The notes: generated from the letters alone by a model not told the origin. A stretch of 7,752 nt of DNA from Clostridiales bacterium (GCA_021203285.1 JAJQBM010000171.1:1-7752), one strand, 5' to 3'; numbered from the stretch's first letter, positions 1-5,585 are shown. Translations and numbers: made by a program.

Positions 1-188
1 ATTATGAAAAGGATCACAGGGATCTGATTCAGGCGGAAGCAGAGCTGCTCCAACTGATCGGCGGCTCCAAAACACCTGCGGGAGAGAAGCTGAAGGAGTG
101 CGTCGGGCTGGCAATAAATATCAGCGGATATATCGGGCTGGATTCCTATCTGCAGGGTGCGGCGGACAGGGAGAAAATGATACGGTAA
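1..188 (+). CDS. 3' end of an unrecognised protein gene (partial)
   Basis: Frame 3 is open from the left edge to a TAA at 186-188 and gives the last 61 residues of a protein whose start lies outside the window. The tail is helical and charged (YEKDHRDLIQAEAELLQLIG near the edge, SGYIGLDSYLQGAADREKMI at the end). It has no Cys/His motif, signal peptide or membrane segment. The end pattern, an aromatic-rich turn followed by YLQGAADREKMI, faintly recalls the C-terminus of small Clostridia proteins such as DUF6809 (xFxxGFRLGxxLM), but this is a weak resemblance from memory. The stop is 33 nt before the next start, on the same strand and with no terminator between, so the two are probably co-transcribed. 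The other two forward frames stop within the first 30 bases. Confidence 0.6.
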   Translation, partial: YEKDHRDLIQAEAELLQLIGGSKTPAGEKLKECVGLAINISGYIGLDSYLQGAADREKMIR

Positions 189-221
189 AATGATAACAGA
201 TAAAACTTTTGGAGAAAAATG

Positions 222-770
222 ATGTTGGAATTACAGACAGGGCGTCCTGCATCAAATGAAGGACGAATGGAGAAAGAAATCCGCGTGTATGATTTTCTGG
301 ATTCTCTGCAGATTATGTATCAGCGAGTGGATCATGAGGCGGCGATGAATATGGAGATATGCGAGGCGATTGATCAGGCTTTGCAGGCGACCATATGTAA
401 AAATCTTTTCCTTTGCAACCGTCAGGAAACGGATTTTTATCTGCTGATGATGCCGGGGACAAAGAAGTTCAAGACGAAAGACCTTTCAAAACAGTTGGGC
501 GTCAGCCGCCTGTCCTTTGTCTCAGAAAAATATATGGAACAGTTTCTGGACATCACGCCGGGATCGGTCAGCGTGATGGGGCTGATGAACGACAGCGATC
601 ACCGGGTACAGCTGGTGATTGACGAGGATGTTCTCGCAGGGGAATATGTCGGCTGTCATCCATGTATCAATACATCCAGTTTGAAGCTGAAGACGCAGGA
701 TCTGATAACAAAGATTTTGCCGACGATGGGGCATAAGCCGATTGTAGTGCATCTGGAGATTGCTGAATAA
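222..770 (+). CDS. prolyl-tRNA editing protein (YbaK/EbsC fold, ProX/PrdX type)
   Basis: Freestanding trans-editing deacylase that hydrolyses mischarged Ala-tRNA(Pro), or Cys-tRNA(Pro) in some relatives, in the cytoplasm. It is related to the INS domain of bacterial prolyl-tRNA synthetase. With the start at 222 it has 182 residues, normal for the family. Visible signatures are an N-terminal GRPA...R.EKEIRVYDFLD segment, RVDHE, the conserved Lys in CKNLFLCN (about residue 60), the TPGSVSVMGL strand (112-121) and the GCHP motif (144-147). Two ATG codons are adjacent at 219 and 222. GGAG at 211-214 lies 7 nt before the second but only 4 nt before the first, so I choose 222. A start at 267 would remove the conserved GRPA segment. 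The gene follows the partial upstream gene closely and ends 18 nt from the convergent HAD frame with no terminator between. I infer the family; whether it edits Ala or Cys cannot be read from the sequence. Confidence 0.9.
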   Translation: MLELQTGRPASNEGRMEKEIRVYDFLDSLQIMYQRVDHEAAMNMEICEAIDQALQATICKNLFLCNRQETDFYLLMMPGTKKFKTKDLSKQLGVSRLSFVSEKYMEQFLDITPGSVSVMGLMNDSDHRVQLVIDEDVLAGEYVGCHPCINTSSLKLKTQDLITKILPTMGHKPIVVHLEIAE

Positions 771-788
771 GAGGCTTCGAATAACCCC

Positions 789-1433
789 TTAAACATACCG
801 CAGGATTTCGTCCGCCGTTTTCAGCACCACCGCGGCTCCGTTCCTGCGCAAAAAATCCTCCCCGCGGAATCCCCAGCCCACACAGATACAGTCCAAACCG
901 GCATTCTCCGCCGTTTGGATATCAACCTCGGAATCACCGATGTAAAGGGCATCCTTTTTCTCTGTTCCGGTATGCTCCAGCACGGCATAAACGGCATCCG
1001 GCGCCGGTTTTTTCCGGATATCCGCCCGCTCTCCGAGCGCCATATCAAAAAGCCCGTCAAAATATTGGATACAGAGTTGCTGCACGGCAAAATCCGCCTT
1101 ATTGGAGACGACGGCTGTCAAAACCCCTCTGTCCCTCAGCGCGGAAAGGATTTCCGGAATCCCATCATACGGACGGGTTTTATTGGAACAGTTCTGTCTG
1201 TAATGCTCCGTAAAATCTTCCAGTACACGCTCCGCCATATCCGCCGGTGTATTCGCAGGAACCGCCCGCTCTATGAGTTTTCGGATTCCGTTCCCCACAA
1301 AACCGCGCACTTCGGAAATGCTTCGCTCCGGAAAACCGGATTTTTTCAGGGCATAGTTCATACTGTCCGTCAAATCCTCCAGCGTGTCTAAAATTGTTCC
1401 GTCCATATCAAAAATAATCAGCTTATAACGCAT
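789..1433 (-). CDS. HAD-superfamily hydrolase, phosphoglycolate phosphatase-like
   Basis: Cytoplasmic Mg2+-dependent phosphatase of the Gph/PGP group, 214 residues from the ATG at 1433. All HAD motifs are present. Motif I is FDMDGTILDT, with nucleophile Asp9 and Asp11. A helical cap follows (about 15-80). Motif II is the Ser in TAVVSNK, the motif III lysine is in KKPAPDAVY, and motif IV is YIGDSEVDIQTAENAG. The C-terminal GWGFRGEDFL is typical of clostridial Gph-like proteins. The substrate is unknown; 2-phosphoglycolate, a sugar phosphate or a nucleotide are all possible. The start is uncertain. The ATG is preceded by CGGGA only 3 nt away, a poor ribosome site, and the frame stays open upstream into the ferredoxin region (1434-1571), back to a TGA at 1572. 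The phosphatase domain may therefore have been the C-terminal part of a fusion with the upstream EFR1 gene, or may be translated by reinitiation. It does not look like beta-phosphoglucomutase, despite the GH65 gene elsewhere in the window. Confidence 0.82.
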   Translation of the reverse strand: MRYKLIIFDMDGTILDTLEDLTDSMNYALKKSGFPERSISEVRGFVGNGIRKLIERAVPANTPADMAERVLEDFTEHYRQNCSNKTRPYDGIPEILSALRDRGVLTAVVSNKADFAVQQLCIQYFDGLFDMALGERADIRKKPAPDAVYAVLEHTGTEKKDALYIGDSEVDIQTAENAGLDCICVGWGFRGEDFLRRNGAAVVLKTADEILRYV

Positions 1434-1571
1434 AAATCCCGTAAAATAATTTTCTGCCCGCCGCGTATAGTCCCGCTCCAGCATCTTCGCATGAGACAGG
1501 AACTGCGCATCGTCAAAATACTTTGCCTGCCGCGGACACTTCCGCACACACGCCTGACACTTGATGCAGAC
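1434..1571 (-). pseudogene. orphaned second [4Fe-4S] motif of the EFR1 protein, downstream of the in-frame TGA
   Basis: In the same frame as the flavodoxin ORF, and directly after its TGA, the sequence encodes VCIKCQACVRKCP. This is a perfect CxxCxxCxxxCP cluster-binding motif (codons 233-243 counted from the start at 2264). It is followed by AKYFDDAQFLSHAKMLERDY and TRRAENYF, the usual C-terminal end of EFR1-family proteins. There is no stop before the HAD ATG at 1433, so the ferredoxin tail runs straight into the phosphatase. No good ribosome binding site is seen for an independent start here. A GTG at 1547 opens an ORF but falls inside the Cys motif. I read this as the rest of the EFR1 gene cut off by a nonsense codon. 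Translation would need readthrough or suppression. Confidence 0.7.
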
Positions 1572-2264
1572 TCAGTTCACTTCCATGTCCGCGGCAATGC
1601 TTCCCATCGGGCATACATTCACACAGATCCCGCAGCAGTCGCAGATTGTAAAATCTGTCTGCGGCTTTGCTTTCAGAAATTTTGCAGGAGTGCCGTCCTC
1701 ATTCAGGGGCGTATAATACGGCCCGGCCGCAGCCTGATTCCCAAGAGGGCTATCCTCAGCAAAAATCGGATCCTGACATCTGTCTTCCTCAATCGATTTT
1801 GCCAGATTCTCCGCAAATGTACGAATCTCTGCCGCGTCCCGTTCATCCGGACGGCTCGCGGCAAGCGTCTTTGAAAATGCGTGGCGGCTCACCGCCGCCG
1901 CAGCTCCGATGAGATGAAATCCGCGGTCCCGCATGATCAGGCAAAGCTCTGTCAGCGCATCGCCGTAACTGCGATTGCCATACACTACCACGGGAACCGC
2001 CAACGTATCCTCCCCGGTAAAGCACCGCTGATAATCCGGCATGATTTTGTTTGGCAGACGCCCCGCATAAACCGGCGAGGCAATGATCACAAGATCCTCT
2101 GCCGAAAAATGATAGTTCTTCTCCCTCGCCGACGGCAAAGTAAAATCGATCTCCTCGCAGGGAAGCCCCAACAGTTGCCCAAGATCATCCGCCAACATGG
2201 TTGATATCTTTTTCGTCCCTCCAGTCGGGCTGAAGAAAACGGTAACGATGCGTTTGATTTTCAT
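1572..2264 (-). CDS. EFR1-type flavodoxin/ferredoxin protein, truncated by an in-frame TGA
   Basis: Electron-transfer protein with an N-terminal flavodoxin-like domain and a C-terminal ferredoxin domain. The start at 2264 has AGGAG 7 nt upstream and begins MKIKRIVTVFFSPTGGTKK, where SPTGGT (12-17) is the FMN phosphate loop. An ATG 15 codons further upstream adds a basic, non-conserved tail. Further flavodoxin marks are IASPVYAGRLPN and VVVYGNRSYGDAL. The first cluster motif, CDCCGICVNVCP, has Cys208, 211, 214 and 218. Translation stops at TGA (1572-1574) after residue 230, although the second cluster motif follows at once in frame. Family members as I know them carry two clusters and usually a Gly just before VCIKC or ICIKC, so GGA to TGA by one base change is the simplest origin. 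The product would be a one-cluster protein of doubtful function. The physiological partner is unknown. Confidence 0.8.
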   Translation of the reverse strand: MKIKRIVTVFFSPTGGTKKISTMLADDLGQLLGLPCEEIDFTLPSAREKNYHFSAEDLVIIASPVYAGRLPNKIMPDYQRCFTGEDTLAVPVVVYGNRSYGDALTELCLIMRDRGFHLIGAAAAVSRHAFSKTLAASRPDERDAAEIRTFAENLAKSIEEDRCQDPIFAEDSPLGNQAAAGPYYTPLNEDGTPAKFLKAKPQTDFTICDCCGICVNVCPMGSIAADMEVN

Positions 2265-2292
2265 TCGATTTCTCCTCTTCCCGGTCTTCTTC

Positions 2293-2379
2293 TCATGCTT
2301 CCCGCTCATACATCAATCTTTCTTCCCAAGCTTGCATATAACGTACACCTACTTCCTCATTCTGCTGAAAGTTCTTTTT
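2293..2379 (-). pseudogene. vestigial C-terminus resembling an Rpn/PD-(D/E)XK transposase-like protein
   Basis: A 28-codon minus-strand open stretch ends in TGA (2293-2295) and reads ...NEEVGVRYMQAWEERLMYER and then EA. The string NEEVGVRYMQAWEE closely resembles, from memory, the tail of Rpn-family (recombination-promoting nuclease / PD-(D/E)XK transposase-like) proteins common in Lachnospiraceae, before their charged repeat tail. Directly upstream are two stop codons (TAATAA), so no gene body remains. The fragment lies in the leader between the promoter at 2382-2410 and the EFR1 start, and its TGA is 28 nt before that start. An internal ATG preceded by AGGAAGTAGG would give a 14-residue upstream peptide. 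I favour a decayed gene end rather than a functional leader peptide. Confidence 0.45.
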
Positions 2380-2381
2380 TT

Positions 2382-2410
2382 ATTATAAAAAAATTAGTGT
2401 GATGTGTAAA
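2382..2410 (-). promoter_or_regulatory. probable sigma-70/sigma-A promoter for the EFR1-HAD frame
   Basis: On the minus strand, TTTACA (2410-2405) is separated by exactly 17 nt from a perfect TATAAT (2387-2382). This is close to the housekeeping consensus. Transcription would begin near 2375, leaving a leader of about 110 nt before the EFR1 start at 2264. A run of T between the boxes adds bending potential. No operator can be named. Confidence 0.7.
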
Positions 2411-2411
2411 G

Positions 2412-2447
2412 CTGATTTTTGAGCGATGAGTACGCTGTGAAAATCAG
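2412..2447. repeat. palindrome (hairpin 1 of an intergenic cluster)
   Basis: CTGATTTT (2412-2419) pairs perfectly with AAAATCAG (2440-2447). The inner arms AGCG and CGCT extend the stem after two wobble pairs and one bulge, leaving a 7-nt loop (ATGAGTA). No T-tract follows on the plus strand, and it is far from any plus-strand gene end, so it is not an obvious terminator. It is the largest of four adjacent hairpins. Confidence 0.6.
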
Positions 2448-2526
2448 ACGGTGCGCCGATGCGGCGCCCAAATCAGACAGTGAACTGTCAGAACGATAAC
2501 TGTCTTGACCTGTGCTGTAAAGCATA
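2440..2526. repeat. direct repeat and three small hairpins in intergenic DNA
   Basis: AAATCAGACGGTG (2441-2453) recurs as AAATCAGACAGTG (2470-2482), 12 of 13 bases identical, 29 bp apart. The first copy shares its AAATCAG with the right arm of the palindrome at 2412-2447. Between and after the copies are small hairpins: GCGCC-GATGC-GGCGC (2454-2468), GACAG-TGAA-CTGTC (2476-2489), and TGTGCT-GTAA-AGCATA with one G-U pair (2511-2526). The regular alternation of AAATCAGAC and a hairpin suggests a dispersed palindromic element or a structured RNA. I recognise no known riboswitch core. The whole 2400-2662 region otherwise contains no coding sequence, only AT-rich DNA and the start signals of the downstream gene. 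Confidence 0.5.
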
Positions 2527-2588
2527 ACACGTAAATGTATGGCAAGCAAGTAAAATTTAGAAAATTGATTTCTATGCGAAATTTAATG

Positions 2589-2618
2589 TTGAAATATGTT
2601 TGTCAGATAATGTATGCT
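2589..2618 (+). promoter_or_regulatory. possible promoter for the DNA glycosylase gene
   Basis: TTGAAA (2589-2594) and TATGCT (2613-2618) are 18 nt apart, with TG just before the -10 box, giving an extended -10. The match is moderate (5/6 and 4/6). It would start a transcript about 35-40 nt before the ATG at 2663. TTGTCA at 2600 with GATAAA at 2625 is a weaker alternative. Confidence 0.35.
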
Positions 2619-2662
2619 GTATCCGATAAACCCTTAAATCTTTATCAAAAAAGGAAACGAAT

Positions 2663-3277
2663 ATGTATTTTCAGTACGGAGAAAAAGAAATCGAATATCT
2701 GAAGCAGAAAGATAAACGTATGGCAAAGGTAATTGATCAGGTCGGGATAGTCAGGCGGGAAATCGATCCTGATCTGTTTTCCTCGGTCGTTCATCAGATT
2801 GTCGGCCAGCAGATCTCAACCAAGGCACTGGCCACCATCTGGCAGCGGATCAAAACCGGACTCGGCACTGTAAATGCCGAAACGATACTTTCTGCCGGAG
2901 CCGAAGGTCTGCAATCCTTCGGAATGTCATTCCGAAAGGCCGGATATATCACGGACTTTGCCGAAAAAGTAAAAAACGGCACCTTTGACCTGACGAGCAT
3001 ATGGGAGATGTCCGATGAGGAGGCGATCGTGGAGCTGACCACCCTCTCAGGCGTCGGTATCTGGACCGCCGAAATGATTCTCCTGTTCTGCATGCAGCGC
3101 CCCGATGTCTTCAGCTACGATGACCTTGCAATCCGCCGCGGCCTGCAGATGGTCTATCACCATCGCTCGATCAGTCGGCAGCTCTTCGAAAAATATCGCC
3201 GCCGTTTCAGCCCTTACGGCAGCGTCGCGAGCCTGTACCTCTGGGAAGTTGCGGGCGGCGCGGTACCGGATCTGTAG
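2663..3277 (+). CDS. AlkA-like DNA-3-methyladenine glycosylase (HhH-GPD superfamily)
   Basis: Base-excision repair enzyme that removes alkylated purines (3-methyladenine type) from DNA. The protein has 204 residues, the single-domain size seen in many Clostridia; E. coli AlkA has an extra N-terminal domain. The HhH-GPD core begins near LFSSVVHQIVGQQIS (38-52), a typical Q-Q-I/L-S segment. The helix-hairpin-helix is LTTLSGVGIWTAEMILLF (125-142), and the catalytic aspartate is Asp154 in FSYDDLAIRRG. No [4Fe-4S] Cys loop follows, which argues against a MutY/Nth member. The start is supported by AAGGA 7 nt upstream of the ATG at 2663. It appears monocistronic, with its own AT-rich upstream region and a strong terminator 28 nt after the stop. 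Substrate range cannot be judged from sequence. Confidence 0.9.
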   Translation: MYFQYGEKEIEYLKQKDKRMAKVIDQVGIVRREIDPDLFSSVVHQIVGQQISTKALATIWQRIKTGLGTVNAETILSAGAEGLQSFGMSFRKAGYITDFAEKVKNGTFDLTSIWEMSDEEAIVELTTLSGVGIWTAEMILLFCMQRPDVFSYDDLAIRRGLQMVYHHRSISRQLFEKYRRRFSPYGSVASLYLWEVAGGAVPDL

Positions 3278-3304
3278 GCAGGACGCAAACCAAAATCACA
3301 ATAC

Positions 3305-3350
3305 AAAAGAGGGAAACCGATGGCAAATCACCCATTGGCTTCCCTCTTTT
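3305..3350. terminator. bidirectional rho-independent terminator
   Basis: AAAAGAGGGAA (3305-3315) pairs perfectly with TTCCCTCTTTT (3340-3350). After one A-C mismatch the stem continues with CCGATGG against CCATTGG (one G-U pair), leaving a short loop. The T-run on each strand serves both the plus-strand glycosylase (stop at 3277) and the minus-strand ubiX (stop at 3388). The convergent position fits exactly. Confidence 0.9.
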
Positions 3351-3387
3351 CATATGTCAAAATCTGCTTTACGTCTTAATCAGGAAA

Positions 3388-3963
3388 TCATAATCCCTCC
3401 CACCGTCGATACTCCAGAGCCTCCACTCCGAAAGGTTCCACCAGCTTGGCCGCGATATGGTACACCATCTCGTCAATGGTTTTTGGCCGATGATAAAAAG
3501 CCATCATAGGCGGAATGATAAAGACACCCGGAATCAGGGACAGCTCCTGCATATTCCGCAGGTGAATGGCATTGAGCGGCGTCTCCCTGGCTGCAAGAAC
3601 AAGCGGTCTGTGCTCCTTCAGCGTCACGTCCGCCGCGCGGAGCAACAAATTGTCCGAGTAGCCGCTGTGGATACCGGCAACGGTCTTCATACTGCAGGGG
3701 ACGATCAGCATTCCCTCCGTCCGGTAGGATTCGCTGGCCGGCCTGTCGCCGATATTCCGGATATCTGCTACCTGATCTACCATCCCGCGCAGATCTGAAA
3801 CGGACATAACACCCTCCATCTCCTGGTGAAATGTCAGCTTTGCACTGTCTGTCATGATCAGCGTTACCTCAAACTCCCCGGATTCACGAATCAATTCCAG
3901 ACATTTCACCAGTATCGGCATACCGCTGGCTCCGCTTGCCCCTACAATCAACCTTTTTCCCAT
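3388..3963 (-). CDS. ubiX: UbiX-family flavin prenyltransferase
   Basis: Joins a dimethylallyl group to reduced FMN, giving the prenylated FMN cofactor required by UbiD-type decarboxylases. The protein has 191 residues, full length for the family. Signatures are the FMN-binding VGASGASG (7-14), the VPCSMKTVAGIHSGYSDNLL stretch, RAADVTLKEHRPLVLAARET with the following PL (conserved Arg-Glu-x-Pro-Leu), HLRNM, and PPMMAFYHRPKTI near the C-terminus. The start at 3963 has GAAGGA about 9 nt upstream and places the glycine-rich loop at the usual distance. Upstream in-frame ATGs (3984, 3993) add only a non-conserved tail. The gene lies 162 nt downstream of the UbiD-type gene on the same strand, so it most likely supplies that enzyme. 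The nearest homologues are probably the LpdB/BsdB/VdcB type, because the partner is a phenolic-acid decarboxylase. Confidence 0.95.
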   Translation of the reverse strand: MGKRLIVGASGASGMPILVKCLELIRESGEFEVTLIMTDSAKLTFHQEMEGVMSVSDLRGMVDQVADIRNIGDRPASESYRTEGMLIVPCSMKTVAGIHSGYSDNLLLRAADVTLKEHRPLVLAARETPLNAIHLRNMQELSLIPGVFIIPPMMAFYHRPKTIDEMVYHIAAKLVEPFGVEALEYRRWEGL

Positions 3964-4042
3964 CGCCTGATTTCCTTCTCTCATCCCTTGCACGCCGAAT
4001 TATCTTCAGCCTGTTCTATCGTTTACTCCACCCGTCAACTGT

Positions 4043-4077
4043 TCGGCGGACACCGGACATCCGCCCGGCGCCGCCGA
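4043..4077. other. strong GC-rich hairpin between ubiD and ubiX
   Basis: TCGGCGG (4043-4049) pairs perfectly with CCGCCGA (4071-4077). CACCGG (4051-4056) pairs with CCGGCG (4065-4070), including one G-U pair. The result is a 13-bp stem with a single bulged base and an 8-nt loop. On the minus-strand transcript no U-run follows, so it is not a standard terminator. It may be an RNA-processing or stability element that sets the ratio of ubiD to ubiX. The rest of the gap (3964-4125) holds no credible gene, only a 14-codon ORF. Confidence 0.6.
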
Positions 4078-4125
4078 TCTTATAGAGGGTTTGACAAAAA
4101 AGCTTAATTATTTCAGATCCGGCAC

Positions 4126-5583
4126 CTACTTCGTCGGATCCACATCCATAAACTGCGCCCTGCGGAACTGCTCTTTCAGTGGGAACGGCACGGTACAGTC
4201 ATAGATCATCTTGCAGCTGATACCCACATCCAGAATGGAGGATGAGTACGCAGGGTGTGCGCTGGGATCCAGCGGATGGCAGCGCACACCGGGAATCTTT
4301 ATGATATCCACGTCTCCCTGAAAACGGGTGTTCATCGCCCAGAGCACATCATTTGTGTCAAAAATATCCACGTCCTCGTCTACAAGGAAGATATTTTTCA
4401 GCTCTGAAAATGCGGAGAACGCCAGCAGCGCCGCCTGCCGCTGCTTTCCTTCGTCCGTGTGCACCTGCTTCCTGCACTGCATCACAGCCATATATTTTCC
4501 GCCGCCAGCCGAATGGGCATAGACATTCTTCACAATGCCGGGCATCGCCTTCTCCACCATCTCAAGAATACTGGCTTCCGTGGGAATCCCCGCCAGATTG
4601 ACATGCTCCTCTGACGGCCCGATCACAGTCTGCATAATCGGATTTTTTCTCGTGGTCACGGCTTTTACCTTAATCAGCCAGCACTCGGAGGATGTCTCCC
4701 CGGTATATCCCGGAAATTCCGGCATGGCATAGCCTGTGTTTGTATTCTGATCCTCCTGCACATGAACGCCCGGAACAATCTCACCCTCAATGACATACTC
4801 TGCATTGGCAATGGCCCGCTCATTGACGGTCAGACACCGGCAGAGCTTCACCGGCTCTTTGCGAATGGCGCCCGCCACAGCCAGTTCATCATATCCGAGA
4901 GGTGTTGTGGGCGGTTCAAAACAGGCTCCCACCTCGATCGCCGGATCCACACCGATGGACACCGAGATCGGAAGCGGCTGGTTTAGCTCCGTCGCGCGCT
5001 CCGCCATGGCGCCGATATGACGGCTGCCCGGTTGGAGAAAGATAGAAATCTCATCCCTCGACTGGATACACATACGATGGATCGTAATATCGGATTTCCC
5101 AGTATCGGGATGCGTTGCGTAGCACATTCCCATCGTGATATACGGGCCGACATCATCCGGCGTGTTAGTCGGCGCCGGAACCAGCCGGAACAGATCAAAA
5201 TCCGGATCCTCCGCGCGGTACACGATTTCCTGACAGGGAGCCGGTTCCTCAGACAACACCGGTTCCACCGGATTTGTCGCCGCGCTCCTTAACAACTGGC
5301 CCAGATCTTTTTTGTCACATCCCAAAAGAGCCGCCACCCGCTCCCGGCTGGCCAGCAGACCGATGGAAACACTGGCTCCGGGATGGCCTTTGATATTGTG
5401 GAACAGCATGGACGGCCCGTTTTGTCTGGTCGGCCGCATAACCGTACCGCCTGCACCCACATGACGATACACACCGGCCAGCTCCGCATGGGGATCCACC
5501 TCCACATCCGTCTCCACCAACTGCCCCGGCATTGTCTTTAACAATTCCAGTGCCGAGCGTAAATCTCTTACCTGATTCATCAT
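4126..5583 (-). CDS. ubiD: UbiD-family phenolic acid decarboxylase, gallate/protocatechuate decarboxylase (LpdC) type
   Basis: Cytoplasmic non-oxidative decarboxylase that uses prenylated FMN to remove CO2 from aromatic hydroxy-acids. The protein has 485 residues, full length. The sequence follows Lactiplantibacillus plantarum gallate decarboxylase LpdC motif for motif, as I remember it: ETDVEVDPHAELAGVYRHVG (24-43), GPYITMG, the cofactor-site segment TIHRMCIQSRDE (Arg170), FEPPTTPLGYDELAVAGAIR, the acidic AEYVIEGEI (261-269), AMPEFPGYTGE (286-296), IGPSEEHV, GIPTEASIL, SAGGGKYMAVMQ, DEGKQRQAALLAFSAF, VDEDVDIFDTNDVLWAMNTR and HPLDPS (436-441). It lacks the EGPFGE...GYY block of classical UbiD. 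AAGGAGG precedes two adjacent ATGs; I take the first (5583), but 5580 is equally possible. The gene starts 16 nt after the GH65 stop and is followed by ubiX. No small D subunit (BsdD/LpdD) gene is present in the window. Gallate, protocatechuate, 4-hydroxybenzoate and vanillate are all possible substrates. Confidence 0.9.
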   Translation of the reverse strand: MMNQVRDLRSALELLKTMPGQLVETDVEVDPHAELAGVYRHVGAGGTVMRPTRQNGPSMLFHNIKGHPGASVSIGLLASRERVAALLGCDKKDLGQLLRSAATNPVEPVLSEEPAPCQEIVYRAEDPDFDLFRLVPAPTNTPDDVGPYITMGMCYATHPDTGKSDITIHRMCIQSRDEISIFLQPGSRHIGAMAERATELNQPLPISVSIGVDPAIEVGACFEPPTTPLGYDELAVAGAIRKEPVKLCRCLTVNERAIANAEYVIEGEIVPGVHVQEDQNTNTGYAMPEFPGYTGETSSECWLIKVKAVTTRKNPIMQTVIGPSEEHVNLAGIPTEASILEMVEKAMPGIVKNVYAHSAGGGKYMAVMQCRKQVHTDEGKQRQAALLAFSAFSELKNIFLVDEDVDIFDTNDVLWAMNTRFQGDVDIIKIPGVRCHPLDPSAHPAYSSSILDVGISCKMIYDCTVPFPLKEQFRRAQFMDVDPTK

Positions 5584-5585
5584 GG

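Noticed and set aside
915..1391. Long plus-strand ORF of 158 codons opposite the HAD gene
   Set aside because: It is a shadow of the HAD frame, with low-complexity Arg/Ile-rich translation, no ribosome site and no family motif.
789..1433. HAD gene as the beta-phosphoglucomutase partner of the GH65 phosphorylase
   Set aside because: It is more than 4 kb away in another transcription unit, and its motifs fit the Gph/phosphoglycolate phosphatase group better.
1532..1574. TGA at 1572-1574 as a selenocysteine codon, with a downstream SECIS-like stem (GCGGA-AGTG-TCCGC at 1545-1532, loop 32-35 nt after the UGA)
   Set aside because: The loop distance is within the bacterial SECIS range, but the stem has only 5-6 bp and arises from the Arg/Cys/Pro codons of the motif. 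The codon is not at a cluster cysteine position; all eight Cys are present as Cys and relatives seem to have Gly there. A nonsense change is simpler. A genome lacking selABCD would settle it.
2400..2530. CRISPR array or known riboswitch in the palindrome region
   Set aside because: There are only two imperfect 13-nt repeats, without uniform spacers. No T-box, SAM, TPP, purine, lysine or cyclic-di-GMP core sequence is recognised.
3105..3509. Plus-strand ORF overlapping the glycosylase end, the terminator and the ubiX end
   Set aside because: It reads through a clear terminator and lies out of frame over two well-supported genes, with a Ser/Ala/Arg-rich translation typical of a shadow frame.
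4004..4048. Fourteen-codon ORF between ubiD and ubiX as a small D-subunit gene
   Set aside because: It is far too short for BsdD/LpdD (about 60-80 residues), has no zinc-type Cys pattern and overlaps the hairpin.
4091..4119. Perfect TTGACA at 4091-4096 on the plus strand as a promoter
   Set aside because: No acceptable -10 box lies 16-19 nt downstream, and it would point antisense into the ubiD gene with no plus-strand gene to serve.
4081..4125. T-run after the ubiD stop (minus strand) as a terminator
   Set aside because: Six T's follow AATTAAGC, but no stem of more than 3-4 bp can be formed just before them.
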